Shown here: positions 15,636 through 24,743 of the stretch, in pieces
Numbering within the stretch: position 1 is the first letter of the stretch
Layout of the letters: every line of letters starts with the position of its first letter
NCBI GenBank assembly: GCA_021789945.1
Contig: JAJYIS010000007.1
Location: 1-37,175 of the forward strand
DNA from: Thermoplasmata archaeon
GTDB taxonomy: Archaea > Thermoplasmatota > Thermoplasmata > UBA10834
Reading direction: 5' to 3'
Length of the DNA stretch: 37,175 nt
The notes under the pieces: generated by a model
Database searches by the model: none
Told to the model about the DNA's origin: nothing
What the model saw: only the letters and a program-made list of their open reading frames with translations
Made by a program: the position numbers and the translations under genes

Positions 15636-17233
15636 TCGAGAGCGTCTGCGATGACGACGCTCAGGTCCTTGATCGGTATCTCAATCTGCTCCTTGGGCAC
15701 CTGCGTCTTGTTCTCGAGGGCGCAGCTGAGATGTATGAGGCACTTGTAGCAGCCCGTGACCAGGCATTCCGCGCCGGTCTTCTTCGCCTCGGTGAGCCTC
15801 TGCACCTGCATCTTGCGCGATATCTCGTCACAGGTCGCCCACGCGCTCACGCCGCAGCATAGCGCCTTGTCCTTCGTGTTCTCCATCTCCAGTACCTGGG
15901 TTCCCTCGATGGCGGCCAGGGCGCTCCTCGGTGGGTCGTAGATCCCCAAGTGCCTCCCGAGCCTGCACGAGTCCTGGAACGTGACCTTCTTCCCGCCCTT
16001 CTTGAACCTCAGCTTCCCGTCCTTGATGAGGTCGTCGATCAGCTCCGAGATGTGCACCATCTCGAAGTCGAAGTCCCCCATCAGGTCCTGGTAGTCGAGG
16101 TTGAAGGTCCTCAGGCACTCGGGGCAGGAGAACACGACCTTCTTCGCCCCAGAGGCCTTGATCAGCTCGACGTTCTTCTTCATCAGCTTCCTGAGGCTGA
16201 CATCGTCCCCCGTCCAGTTGAGGTCGTGCCCGCAGCACACCTCGTCGTTGCTGACGACCGGCACGATGCCTCCCCTGTTCATGATCTTCACCGCCGCCTG
16301 CGGTATGCTGGAGAGCCCGAGGACCTGCCTCTCCTTGAACACCGAGTCATAATATGTGATGCAGCCAGTGAAGTAGAACACGTCCCCCTTGTCAGCGACC
16401 TTCAGCTCTGGCTTGAGCCAGGTCAGCCTATCCTGCTTCAGGCTGCTGTTGGCCTGGATCCTCATGACTGACTGAAGGAGCCCGCCTTGGGAACACGCAG
16501 GGACATTCCCGAAGGTTATCGCCTCGTTCCTCATGTCCCTGATGAACCCGGAGTAGTCAACCTTGTACGGGCACATGGAGTTGCACTGCTCGCATGTGGT
16601 GCATGTCCAGATGTCCCTGTTGCTCGCGACGTTCTCTACGATGCCCTCGGAGGCCTTGAGCACGACGGTCCTCGGGGCGAAGTTCGGGTTGTACTTCGCC
16701 ACAGGGCACACTGTGGTGCACTTGCCGCACTCCACGCAGTCGAACGCTCCCGTGTCCTCTATGATCTGGTTCATGCGCTCCTTGATCTTCGAGGGATCGC
16801 CCTTCTTGGTCGGGTTCAGCTTCTGGAGCGGGTTCGGCCCGAGGACCCTTATCTGCTCCGTGAAGTCCTTCATCGTGGTCGCGAACTTCTGCCCCTCAGA
16901 CGCGGAGATCCACTCCAGGCGCATCCTCTTCCGGCCGAGGCCGAGCTTGTCGAGGACCTCCATGGTCATGTTCATCCGCTTCTCGGCCTCCTCGTTCCCA
17001 GAGATGTAGTGGCAGTCGCCTATGTGGCAGCCAGCGACGAGCACGCCGTCCGCGCCGAGCTCGAGCGCCCTGAGGACGAAGTACGGCTCGACCCTTCCAG
17101 AGCACATTACCCTGATTATCCTCGCGTTTGGAGGATACTGGAACCTCGAGACCCCTGCGAGGTCTGCCCCCGCGTACGAGCACCAGTTGCAGCAGAACGC
17201 GACGATGCTCGGCTCGAACCTCTGGTCGGTCAT
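15632..17233 (-). CDS. MvhD-HdrD fusion (MvhD plus dicluster plus two CCG domains)
   Basis: This 533-residue protein joins three modules. Residues 1-135 are MvhD (FCCNWC, C44, C69, C74). Residues 160-225 are a two-cluster ferredoxin domain like HdrC/GlpC (C166-169-172-176 and C211-214-217-221). Residues 285-500 hold two CCG domains like HdrB/HdrD: C291, CC333-334, C370/C373 and C423, CC459-460, C495/C498. In methanogen HdrB such CCG domains bind the non-cubane clusters that reduce disulfides. The protein could therefore take electrons from HdrA and reduce an unknown acceptor; the substrate is not predictable. There are no membrane helices. The track start at 17608 is too early: the ATG at 17233 overlaps the hdrA stop in ATGA. 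Confidence 0.92.
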   Translation of the reverse strand: MTDQRFEPSIVAFCCNWCSYAGADLAGVSRFQYPPNARIIRVMCSGRVEPYFVLRALELGADGVLVAGCHIGDCHYISGNEEAEKRMNMTMEVLDKLGLGRKRMRLEWISASEGQKFATTMKDFTEQIRVLGPNPLQKLNPTKKGDPSKIKERMNQIIEDTGAFDCVECGKCTTVCPVAKYNPNFAPRTVVLKASEGIVENVASNRDIWTCTTCEQCNSMCPYKVDYSGFIRDMRNEAITFGNVPACSQGGLLQSVMRIQANSSLKQDRLTWLKPELKVADKGDVFYFTGCITYYDSVFKERQVLGLSSIPQAAVKIMNRGGIVPVVSNDEVCCGHDLNWTGDDVSLRKLMKKNVELIKASGAKKVVFSCPECLRTFNLDYQDLMGDFDFEMVHISELIDDLIKDGKLRFKKGGKKVTFQDSCRLGRHLGIYDPPRSALAAIEGTQVLEMENTKDKALCCGVSAWATCDEISRKMQVQRLTEAKKTGAECLVTGCYKCLIHLSCALENKTQVPKEQIEIPIKDLSVVIADALE

Positions 17234-20200
17234 GCCTTCGCCTCCTCCTTCCCCGGCTCCTTCCTGAGCGCCGTCTCGATCATCGTCAGGATGGCGCCGG
17301 TCTCGAAGTGCTTGGCGTCGATGGCCCGCGAGCAGCACGCGACGACGCACGACCCGCAGCCCTTGCAGAGCGCCTCGTTTATCTTGGACTTGAAGACCCC
17401 GGGGGACACCTCCTGGATGGAGGGCGCGCCGTACTCGCAGACCTCCTCGCACCTCCCGCAGGCGATGCACTTCTCCTGGTCCACGACGCTGACGACCCCC
17501 TCGGCCTCTATGAACTCCTTGGACAGGACGGTGCCGACCTTCGACGCCGCAGCCTGTGCCTGCGATATGCTCTCGCCTATCAGCCTCGGGGAGTGCGCCA
17601 GGCCGCACAGGAATATCCCGTCGGTCGCGAACTCCACCGGACGCAGCTTCATGTGCGCCTCGAGGAAGAACCCCTCCTTCGTCAGGGGCACCTTGAGAAG
17701 CTTGGCGAGGTCCTTGTTGTCCGGGTTCGGATGCACGGCGGCGTTCAGCACCAGGAGGTCCGGCTTGATCTCCACCGCCTCCTCAATGAACTGCTCCTCG
17801 ACCTGGACGATGAGCTCGTCGCCGTTCGCCGTCACCTGCGGGGGCGACGACGGGTCATATCTGATGAACGTCACTCCGAGCTTCGCGGCCTCGTTGTAGT
17901 GCTCTTCTGCGAACCCGTAGGTCCTGATGTCCCTGTAGATGACATAGACGTTCGTCCCAGGATGCTCCTTCTTTATCTTGACCGCGTTCGCCATCGCGGT
18001 CGAGCAGCATATCCTGGAGCAGTTCGGGTGCTCGTCGTTCCTGGAGCCCACGCACTGGATGATCGCTACGTTCTTGGCGTCGAACCTGCCGTTCGCGAGC
18101 ATGCGTCCCAGGTCCGTCTGCCTGATGACCTTCTTGTGCTTCCCGTGGAGGTACTCCGTCGGGTTGTACTCGATCGCCCCGGACGCGACCACGACCGCCC
18201 CGTGCTTGATCTTCTCGCCGCTCTTAAGCGTGGACTCGAAGTTGCCTATGTACCCTCGGAGCTCCGAGACCTGGTCCCCAAGGTGGAGCTTGATGTTCTT
18301 GTGCTCGGCCATCTGCTTCTTGAGCCTCATGAGCGCATCCTGGGGGTTGACTCCTGTGAGCGTGTGATGGATTTCTCTCAGGTGCCCGCCGAGCTCCTTC
18401 TCCTTCTCGACGAGGTGGACCTCGAAGCCGGAATCCGCGATCTCAAGCGCGGCCGACATACCGCTGAGGCCCCCGCCTATGACCAGCGCGGACTTCGTGA
18501 CCGGGATCCTGGGCTGGGCCAGCGGCTCCATGAGGGCGGCCTTCGCGACGGACATCCTGACCAGGTCCTTCGCCTTCTCGGTGGCCTTCTCGGGCTCGTT
18601 CCTGTGGACCCAGGAGCACTGGTCCCTGATGTTGGCCATCTCGAAGAGGTATTTGTTGAGCCCCGCCTCGCGGCACGTGTTCTGGAACAGGGGCTCATGC
18701 GTCCTCGGGGTGCAGCTCGCGATTACTATCCTGTTGAGGTCGTGCTTCTCCACCACGTCCCTGATGAGCTTCTGGGCGTCCTCGGAGCATGTGTAGAGAT
18801 TGTGGTCGGTGTATACGACATTCGGGAGTGTCTTCGCGTAGTCCACGACCTTCTGGACATCGACCACGGAGGCGATGTTGACTCCACAGTGGCACACGAA
18901 CACCCCTATCCTGGGGGGCTTCCCCTTTACATCCTTCTCCTTGGGGAACTCCTTCTTGCTGACGAGCCTCCCCCTGTCCTTCGCCATCAGCGTGCCGGCC
19001 TTCCCTGCGGCCCCGCTCGCCTGCGCGACCGAGTCCGGGATGTCCTTCGGGCCAGAGAACGCCCCGCAAACGAAGATCCCTGGCACCGAAGTCTCCACGG
19101 GCGACAGCTCGTCTGTGTCGCAGAAGCCGAACTTGTTCAGCCTAAGGCCCAGGCTCTTCGCGAGCTTCTCGGAAGATGCAGGCGGCCTCGCCCCGGCAGA
19201 CAGGATGACCATGTCGAAGGTCTCCTCCTTGATCTCCGGGCCTTCGTGGTAGATTAGAATGAGGTTGTGAGTGGCAGGCTCCTCCTGGACCTTTGGGACC
19301 CTGTTGTTCCTCGAGACGGTCACGCCGTACTCGGTCTCAGCCCTGTGAAGGTACTCCTCGAACTCCTTCCCGAACGCGCGCGTGTCCATGAAGAAGATGG
19401 TCGCCTCGAGCCCCGACACGTGCTCCTGGCCAATGACGGCCTCCTTCAGCGCGGCCATGCAGCAGTACGCCGAGCAGTATGTGTTCCCCGTCTGGGCGTC
19501 CCTCGAGCCGATGCACTGGATGAACGCGATCCTCTTCGGGACGACGCCGTCGCTCGCCCTCACGATGTGACCCTGGGTCGGGCCAGAGGCGCTAAGCATC
19601 CGCTCGAACTCGATGTTTGTGACGACGTTCGGAAAGACGCCGTGGCCGTACTCGGTCTTCTTGCTGGCGTCGAAGACGTCGTACCCCTGGGCCACGACGA
19701 TGGATCCTACCTTGAGCTCGGCAATCTCGTCCTGCATCTTGTGGTCGATGGCGTTGCTCGCGCACTTCTTGACGCAGAGGAGGCACTTGCCTGTCTTGAA
19801 GTGCAGACAGTGCTCCTTGTCAACGGAGTACTTCAGCGGCACCGCCTGCGGGAACGGGACATAGATGGCCTTGCGCGTGCCCATCCCTACGTCGAAGTCG
19901 TTGTCGACCTTGACGGGGCAGACCTCAGCGCAGAGCCCGCACCCGACGCACTTGTCCTCGTGAACGAACCTGGCCTTCTTCCGGACCTTCACGGTGAAGC
20001 TGCCGGCCTTTCCGCTGACCTCCTCGACCTCGGCGTTCGTGATCAGCGATATGTTCGGGTTCCTAGCGAGCTCGACCAGCTTGGGGGCGAGTATGCACAT
20101 CGAGCAGTCGTTGGTGGGGAAGGTCTTGTCCAGCTGGGCCATCCGGCCGCCGATGCTAGTCGTGGTCTCGACCATGTAGACCTTGTACCCAGAATCCGCA

Positions 20201-20277
20201 AGGTCCAGCGCCGCCTGGGTCCCTGCTGGACCGCCCCCGATGACGAGCGCCGCCCCGACTACCTCGTCCACGGGCAA
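17230..20277 (-). CDS. hdrA: Double-module HdrA (fused), first gene of the cluster
   Basis: This 1015-residue flavoprotein has the same layout as the copy at 8047-11082. N-half: [34 protein letters not shown] and a second site with stretched spacing (Cx7Cx2Cx3[13 protein letters not shown] then VKKC), which it shares with the split copy and not with the other fused copy. C-half from about residue 455: [33 protein letters not shown] and C-terminal clusters [11 protein letters not shown] and [12 protein letters not shown]. The start is a TTG; GGAGGTG seven bases upstream supports it over the GTG at 20271. The stop overlaps the MvhD-HdrD gene, pointing to a functional pair. It is the promoter-proximal gene of the cluster. 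Confidence 0.93.
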   Translation of the reverse strand: MPVDEVVGAALVIGGGPAGTQAALDLADSGYKVYMVETTTSIGGRMAQLDKTFPTNDCSMCILAPKLVELARNPNISLITNAEVEEVSGKAGSFTVKVRKKARFVHEDKCVGCGLCAEVCPVKVDNDFDVGMGTRKAIYVPFPQAVPLKYSVDKEHCLHFKTGKCLLCVKKCASNAIDHKMQDEIAELKVGSIVVAQGYDVFDASKKTEYGHGVFPNVVTNIEFERMLSASGPTQGHIVRASDGVVPKRIAFIQCIGSRDAQTGNTYCSAYCCMAALKEAVIGQEHVSGLEATIFFMDTRAFGKEFEEYLHRAETEYGVTVSRNNRVPKVQEEPATHNLILIYHEGPEIKEETFDMVILSAGARPPASSEKLAKSLGLRLNKFGFCDTDELSPVETSVPGIFVCGAFSGPKDIPDSVAQASGAAGKAGTLMAKDRGRLVSKKEFPKEKDVKGKPPRIGVFVCHCGVNIASVVDVQKVVDYAKTLPNVVYTDHNLYTCSEDAQKLIRDVVEKHDLNRIVIASCTPRTHEPLFQNTCREAGLNKYLFEMANIRDQCSWVHRNEPEKATEKAKDLVRMSVAKAALMEPLAQPRIPVTKSALVIGGGLSGMSAALEIADSGFEVHLVEKEKELGGHLREIHHTLTGVNPQDALMRLKKQMAEHKNIKLHLGDQVSELRGYIGNFESTLKSGEKIKHGAVVVASGAIEYNPTEYLHGKHKKVIRQTDLGRMLANGRFDAKNVAIIQCVGSRNDEHPNCSRICCSTAMANAVKIKKEHPGTNVYVIYRDIRTYGFAEEHYNEAAKLGVTFIRYDPSSPPQVTANGDELIVQVEEQFIEEAVEIKPDLLVLNAAVHPNPDNKDLAKLLKVPLTKEGFFLEAHMKLRPVEFATDGIFLCGLAHSPRLIGESISQAQAAASKVGTVLSKEFIEAEGVVSVVDQEKCIACGRCEEVCEYGAPSIQEVSPGVFKSKINEALCKGCGSCVVACCSRAIDAKHFETGAILTMIETALRKEPGKEEAKA

Positions 20278-20372
20278 AGGGTTTCACCTCCCGTGTCATT
20301 AGCGAAGAGATCGCAGTGTTCTCTGAGGAGAATACTAGCTTGAGTGTCCTTCTCGGTCGAAGCGGGGGTCAT
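20259..20372 (-). CDS. Possible 37-residue leader ORF overlapping hdrA start
   Basis: An ATG at 20372 is preceded by GGAGGTGACC, as strong a ribosome binding site as any in the cluster. It opens a 37-codon frame beginning MTPASTEKDTQASILL that ends 19 bases inside hdrA in another frame. The hdrA binding site and TTG start lie within its 3' end, so ribosomes finishing the leader could affect hdrA initiation. No homologue is recognised and the peptide may be a chance ORF. Confidence 0.3.
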   Translation of the reverse strand: MTPASTEKDTQASILLREHCDLFANDTGGETLCPWTR

Positions 20373-20784
20373 GGTCACCTCCACGGCGCCAATGCTAGGC
20401 TTTCCTAGACCGGTCCGAGTGACCCCGCGAGAGGACGCCATCATCCGCCGTCTGGCGCATCCACTCGGCCAATTTCGGTCCTACAATCGTGGTTAAATCA
20501 ACCGCTACCTAAATACGTTTCGGATGCACCTTTCGAAATGCGGACGGACGTCAGCGATAATCGTCAGAGATTAGTAACATCGTTTAGATTCTCTTGCAGG
20601 AACTCCGCACGAAATTCGAAAAACGACTAATCGCGATTCTTCGGAAACCGTCTTTTCCGGCCACCTCGTCGTACGAAGTGCACCCGAAACGCACAAGCGC
20701 CACTCTCAGTGCCTAGCCCGCGTGCGGGGCCCATGGAAATTCGCGGCCATATCTCTTCCGAATGTCAGGCAAGAATGCGGATCC
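20373..20784. promoter_or_regulatory. Gene-free control region upstream of the hdr-mvh cluster
   Basis: I see no convincing gene in these 412 bases. The middle is noticeably more AT-rich than its surroundings. On the minus strand GTATTTAGG (about 20508-20516) and TTGATTTAACC (about 20492-20502) are TATA-like candidates for the cluster. Short palindromes occur: AATCGCGATT (20629-20638), CGATAATCG (20555-20563), TTTCGAAA near 20531, and near-perfect GGTTAAATCAACC (20491-20503). CCCGCGTGCGGG near 20717-20728 may form a weak hairpin after hypD. Confidence 0.5.
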
Positions 20785-21849
20785 CTAGAGCGCCTTCTTT
20801 CCCCGCTGGTACCTGTATGATATGTAGCAGTTCCCTTCTCTGGAGACCATGCACGGGCCGACCGGGGTCGACGGAGTGCATCTCTTCCCGAAGAGCGGGC
20901 ATTCCTCGCTCTTCAGGATGCCCCTGAGCATCTCCCCGCACCTGCATCCCTTGGCCTCTGTGTACTTGCGCGCGTGAACGGGTGCGAGGAGATCGTCGTA
21001 CCTCATCCGCGCGTCGTGCTCCTCGAACTCCTTCCGTATCGCGAGGCCGCTCTTCTCGATCACCGGGAACCCTCTCCAGGGGACGTCCGTGGGCACGAAC
21101 GCGTCGCTCATCGCCTTGAGGGCCGCCGGATTTCCCTCGGGTCGCACCACCCTCGTGTACTCGTTCTCGACCTCCGCCCTCGACTCCTCGACCTGCTTCG
21201 CGATCATGAACACGGCCATCATGAGGTCGATCGGCTCGAAGCCCGCGACGACCTGCGGGATGTGATGCTTCTTCGACAAGAACTCGTACGGCTTCGTGCC
21301 GATGATGGTGCTCACGTGCCCGGGCTCGATCATGCCGTTCAGCCTGATCTCCCCCATGTTCGCGATCGCCTCCAGGGCCGGAGGGACTGTCCTGTGGCAG
21401 CTCAGGACAGAGAAGTTGGACGGCGGATCCGAGAGCAGCGCCGATGCAGTCGTGGGCGCCGTCGTCTCGAAGCCGATTCCCATGAACACCACGTCCTTCC
21501 TGGAGTTCCGCGCGATCGCGACCGCGTCGTCGATTCCGAACACGACCCGGATGTCCGCGCCCTCCGCCTTGACGTCATTCAGGCTCTGCCTCTCGCCCGG
21601 CACCTTCATTACGTCCCCGAACACCGTGACCGTAAGCCCGGCCTTCGCGAGCGCGAGTATCTCCTCGATCTCGCCCGGAGGCGTGACGCAGACAGGGCAG
21701 CCCGGCCCCTGTCTGATGTCGATGCCGACCCTCTTGAACTCGCTGTCCAGGCCGAACCTGATCAGCGTGTCCTGATGAGTTCCGCAGACGTGCATCAGGG
21801 TGAGCTCGAGGTCCATCGCCTCGAGCTTCGCCATGATCTGCCTGGACAT
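20785..21849 (-). CDS. hypD: Hydrogenase maturation protein HypD
   Basis: HypD, with HypC, is the scaffold on which the Fe(CN)2CO group is built. The 354-residue protein has the invariant CGTHQ (C22), GPGCPVC (C51, C54) and GFETTAP motifs and a C-terminal [4Fe-4S]-type cysteine set (GCRCGEML, EECPLFG, KRCTP, GNCY). The ATG at 21849 lies ten bases past the hypA stop; family members often have a slightly longer N-terminus, but no ATG, GTG or TTG is found just upstream in frame. It is the last gene of the hypBFCAD operon and is followed by the large control region. Confidence 0.95.
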   Translation of the reverse strand: MSRQIMAKLEAMDLELTLMHVCGTHQDTLIRFGLDSEFKRVGIDIRQGPGCPVCVTPPGEIEEILALAKAGLTVTVFGDVMKVPGERQSLNDVKAEGADIRVVFGIDDAVAIARNSRKDVVFMGIGFETTAPTTASALLSDPPSNFSVLSCHRTVPPALEAIANMGEIRLNGMIEPGHVSTIIGTKPYEFLSKKHHIPQVVAGFEPIDLMMAVFMIAKQVEESRAEVENEYTRVVRPEGNPAALKAMSDAFVPTDVPWRGFPVIEKSGLAIRKEFEEHDARMRYDDLLAPVHARKYTEAKGCRCGEMLRGILKSEECPLFGKRCTPSTPVGPCMVSREGNCYISYRYQRGKKAL

Positions 21850-21859
21850 CTCCTTGTCC

Positions 21860-22243
21860 CTAAGCCTGAACGTCAGGGACCACCATCCTGATGTTGCGGA
21901 TCACGCATTCGCGCCCCTCTATGATCTCAGCTGGCGCATGGCATCTGGGACATTCAAGGATCGCTATGATCTGGTGCGGCGAATCCTCCGTTATCGCCAC
22001 ATCGCCCTCGAAGCCGCATGCCGCGCACTTCACCTTCCCCTTCTTCTGGCCGATCTTCAGGGTCGACCCCTGGAGCACCGTGTCCTTCGAGAGCACCTCG
22101 TAGGCGAACCTGAGTTGCTCCTCGCCAAGCATGGTGAACTCCCCTATCTCAAGCTCGACCTGCTCGACCTTGCTGGCATCCCTCTTCGTCGCCTCCTCCA
22201 GGATGCTCTCGACGATCTGGGTCATTACCGAGAACTCGTGCAT
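21860..22243 (-). CDS. hypA: Hydrogenase nickel incorporation protein HypA
   Basis: HypA delivers nickel to the hydrogenase large subunit together with HypB. The 127-residue protein begins with the nickel-binding MHEFS, where HypA proteins use Met1, His2 and Glu3, and has the structural zinc site CAAC and CPRC (usual CxxC pairs) in its second half. Its length is slightly above the usual 110-120. It sits three bases after hypC and ten before hypD, in one operon. Confidence 0.95.
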   Translation of the reverse strand: MHEFSVMTQIVESILEEATKRDASKVEQVELEIGEFTMLGEEQLRFAYEVLSKDTVLQGSTLKIGQKKGKVKCAACGFEGDVAITEDSPHQIIAILECPRCHAPAEIIEGRECVIRNIRMVVPDVQA

Positions 22244-22246
22244 CGT

Positions 22247-22474
22247 CTACGCTCCGGCCTCTTCCAGGTCCAGCATCTCCCTGAAGATCTCGAGCGTCTT
22301 CTTGGCCTCTTCCTTGTCAAGGACCTGGATCGCATAACCCGCGTGGACGATCACGTACTCACCGACCTTGGCGTCGACGAGCGATATGTTCGCCTTGCGG
22401 CTCACTCCGCCGTAGTCGACGGTCGCGAATTGGCCTTCGATCGATTTGATCTCCGCAGGTACTGCGAGGCACAT
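22247..22474 (-). CDS. hypC: Hydrogenase maturation chaperone HypC
   Basis: This 75-residue OB-fold chaperone binds HypD and carries the Fe(CN)2CO unit to MvhA. The N-terminal MCLAVPAEI exposes the essential Cys2 after Met removal, and the conserved VHAGYAIQ stretch is present. Length and both motifs are typical. It lies between hypF and hypA in the same transcript. Confidence 0.95.
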   Translation of the reverse strand: MCLAVPAEIKSIEGQFATVDYGGVSRKANISLVDAKVGEYVIVHAGYAIQVLDKEEAKKTLEIFREMLDLEEAGA

Positions 22475-22509
22475 CGGGACGCGGTTATGTTGGGGACCGT
22501 GATATAGTT

Positions 22510-24732
22510 TTAGGCCAACAACGCGCCAGCTATCGCATTCTGGCCGGTCGAGATGCCTCCGTCTCCGTTCGGGATGCGCTCGTGGCCTACGAACTCAAGC
22601 CTGCGTCTCTCGACCGACTCCTTGACCCAGGCCGTGATAGGTCCGCTGTAGGACACGCCGCCCGTCAGGCCGACCTGCTTCAACCCTTCGTGCTCGGCGA
22701 GGTCGCACGCTCGGTCCGCGATGCCCTGGACCAGTGTGCGCACGAACGAGGCTGCCAGGTCTGCCCGCTGTCCGTCAGTCTCGGCCTTCATGCTGAGCAG
22801 CTGATCGAGCATCGGCAGGGTCCTGGCGAACTCCAGATCTCCGATGTGTCCGAATTCCAGCTCGAAGTCCGCCGTCGGCCGGCCGGCCTCCAGCCATCTC
22901 TCCAGCTTGATCGCGGGCTCCCCCTCGTAGGTCCGCTTGCAGCAGATGCCGAGGATGCAGGACACGGAATCGAGCACCCTTCCCATGCTCGAAGCCGTCA
23001 CGCTCTTGTCAAGCATCTTCGCGTAGAGCTCCGCCTCCGGGCCATCCACCAGGCTCGGCTGCCTGCGAAGCTTCAGCTCGATTGCCGTCACGACCCTCTT
23101 GGGGTCGATGACGGCCTTGTCCCCTCCCAGGAGCGGGATGCTCTCCAGCGTCGCCGCCCGCCTGTATCCTTCGAAGTCGGCCAAGAGGGTCTCGCCGCCC
23201 CAAGAAGTGCCGTCGTCCCCGTAGCCCGTCCCGTCCCATGTCAGGCAGACCAGGGGGCCGTCGATCCTGCGGTCTATCTTCAGGGCGGCGGCATGGGCAT
23301 GGTAGTGCTGTGTCTCGACCAGTTCCGCGCCGTGCTCCTTCGCGAGCCTGCGGGCGACGATCCTCGTCGAGTACCTCGGATGCTTGTCCATCCCGACGGC
23401 CTCCGCCCATTTCGTCCCCAGGAGCCCGGCTAGGTGATGGATGGCTTCGTCGAGATACTGGAGGGTCGGATACTGCTGCGATTCCCCCACGTACTGCGTC
23501 AGGAATATCTCGCCGTTCCTCGAGACCGAACCCGCGACGTCCCACTGGGCGCCAACGCCGATCACCGTGTGGTCGTGGTTGGCCTCGACCGGGAGCGGGA
23601 CGAACCCCCTAGACTTCCTCGTGAAGTTGATCCTGCCAGAGTTGATCTTCACGACCGAGTCGTCGCACCGGTGGATGATCCTCCGGTTGTGCATCAGGTA
23701 GCAGTCGAGCCCCAGCTCGAACGCCTTCTCGTTCTCGGTCACCATGGGCTCTCCGGGAGGGTTCGCGGAGGTCATGATCACCCCGTCCGCCCTGAGATGG
23801 TGGAACAAGAGAAGATGCGCGCCTGAGTAGGGCAGCATCACGCCGAGGTTGCCCAGGCCGGGGGAGACCTTCTCCAGGGCCTCCCGGGATCTCTCGAGCT
23901 TGTGGAGAAGGACAATCGGTCTCTGGGGGGAAGCGATCAGCTTCTCTTCCAGCTCGTCGATGGAAGCATACCTCCTCGCCGTCTCAAGGTCCCTCATCAT
24001 GACCGCATAGGGCTTGTCCCCTCTGCGGTAGATTCTCCTCAGCCTCGACGCGTTCTCGAAGGTGCACACGATGTGCATGCCTCCCCAGCCCTTGAGCAGA
24101 CCCACGCTCCCCGAGTCTATCCTCGCGGCGAACTCCTTGAAGACCTCCTCCGGTCCTGCTCCCTTGAGCAGGACCCGCCTCTCCCTATCATATAACGTGT
24201 ACGTGGGCCCGCACGCGGGGCAGGATATGGTCTGCGCGTGGAACCGTCGGTCCTCGGGCGAGGCGTACTCCTTTGTGCATGAGGGACACATGGGGAAGTC
24301 CGTCATGCTCGTCCTCGCCCGGTCGAAGGGCAGGTCCGCGATGACGGTGAACCTCGCTCCGCACTCCGTGCAGTTCGTGAACGGGAAATGGTGTCGCTTG
24401 TCCCCGGGCCGGCCGAAGTCCTCGGCGCAGTTCCTGCAGATGGCCGTGTCCGTCGGGATGAGCGATACCCTGACCCCGTCATGGCTCTGCGCGATCGAGA
24501 ACTCCTGGAGCTCCTCGTCCACATCCTCGAGCTCCGCCCGGTCGATTCTCGCCAGCGCCGGGAGCGCCTTCCTCAGCTCAGACAGGAACTCCTCGGCGTC
24601 CCTGTCTATGTGTATCTCCACATTCGAGCCGTTGTTCAGGACGAACCCCTTGAGCCCCATCCGTCTCGCGACTCTGTAGACAGTGGGCCGGAACCCCACC
24701 CCCTGAACGATTCCGTAGACCGTGATCTTCAT
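22510..24732 (-). CDS. hypF: Carbamoyltransferase HypF
   Basis: HypF makes carbamoyl-adenylate from carbamoyl phosphate and ATP and transfers the carbamoyl group to HypE. All family domains are in order in 740 residues: acylphosphatase-like (VQGVGFRP at 9-16), two Cys4 zinc fingers (C99/102/121/124 and C149/152/171/174), a YrdC-like nucleotide-binding domain (about 195-370), and a Kae1-like carbamoyltransferase domain with the HYHAHAAA metal motif and a late LTGGVSYSG segment. Length is normal and nothing is missing. It follows hypB by 11 bases. Confidence 0.96.
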   Translation of the reverse strand: MKITVYGIVQGVGFRPTVYRVARRMGLKGFVLNNGSNVEIHIDRDAEEFLSELRKALPALARIDRAELEDVDEELQEFSIAQSHDGVRVSLIPTDTAICRNCAEDFGRPGDKRHHFPFTNCTECGARFTVIADLPFDRARTSMTDFPMCPSCTKEYASPEDRRFHAQTISCPACGPTYTLYDRERRVLLKGAGPEEVFKEFAARIDSGSVGLLKGWGGMHIVCTFENASRLRRIYRRGDKPYAVMMRDLETARRYASIDELEEKLIASPQRPIVLLHKLERSREALEKVSPGLGNLGVMLPYSGAHLLLFHHLRADGVIMTSANPPGEPMVTENEKAFELGLDCYLMHNRRIIHRCDDSVVKINSGRINFTRKSRGFVPLPVEANHDHTVIGVGAQWDVAGSVSRNGEIFLTQYVGESQQYPTLQYLDEAIHHLAGLLGTKWAEAVGMDKHPRYSTRIVARRLAKEHGAELVETQHYHAHAAALKIDRRIDGPLVCLTWDGTGYGDDGTSWGGETLLADFEGYRRAATLESIPLLGGDKAVIDPKRVVTAIELKLRRQPSLVDGPEAELYAKMLDKSVTASSMGRVLDSVSCILGICCKRTYEGEPAIKLERWLEAGRPTADFELEFGHIGDLEFARTLPMLDQLLSMKAETDGQRADLAASFVRTLVQGIADRACDLAEHEGLKQVGLTGGVSYSGPITAWVKESVERRRLEFVGHERIPNGDGGISTGQNAIAGALLA

Positions 24733-24743
24733 CGGTGAGTCCT

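Noticed and set aside
15632-17608. 658-residue version of the MvhD-HdrD fusion
   Set aside because: The extra 125 residues overlap hdrA and look non-coding; the ATGA overlap at 17233 fits the other junctions of the operon.
17128-19257. 709-residue plus-strand ORF opposite hdrA
   Set aside because: It is rich in Arg, Leu, His and Asp with no fold pattern and lies antisense to an unmistakable HdrA; such mirror ORFs are common in GC-rich codon usage. The same applies to 5041-6171, 6202-7626, 8020-9291, 9715-10887, 12438-14072 and 19267-20343.
5050-20277. Canonical methanogenic heterodisulfide reductase (HdrABC)
   Set aside because: There is no stand-alone HdrB or HdrC and no methanogenesis gene in the window; the CCG domains are fused to MvhD, so CoM-S-S-CoB as substrate is not claimed.
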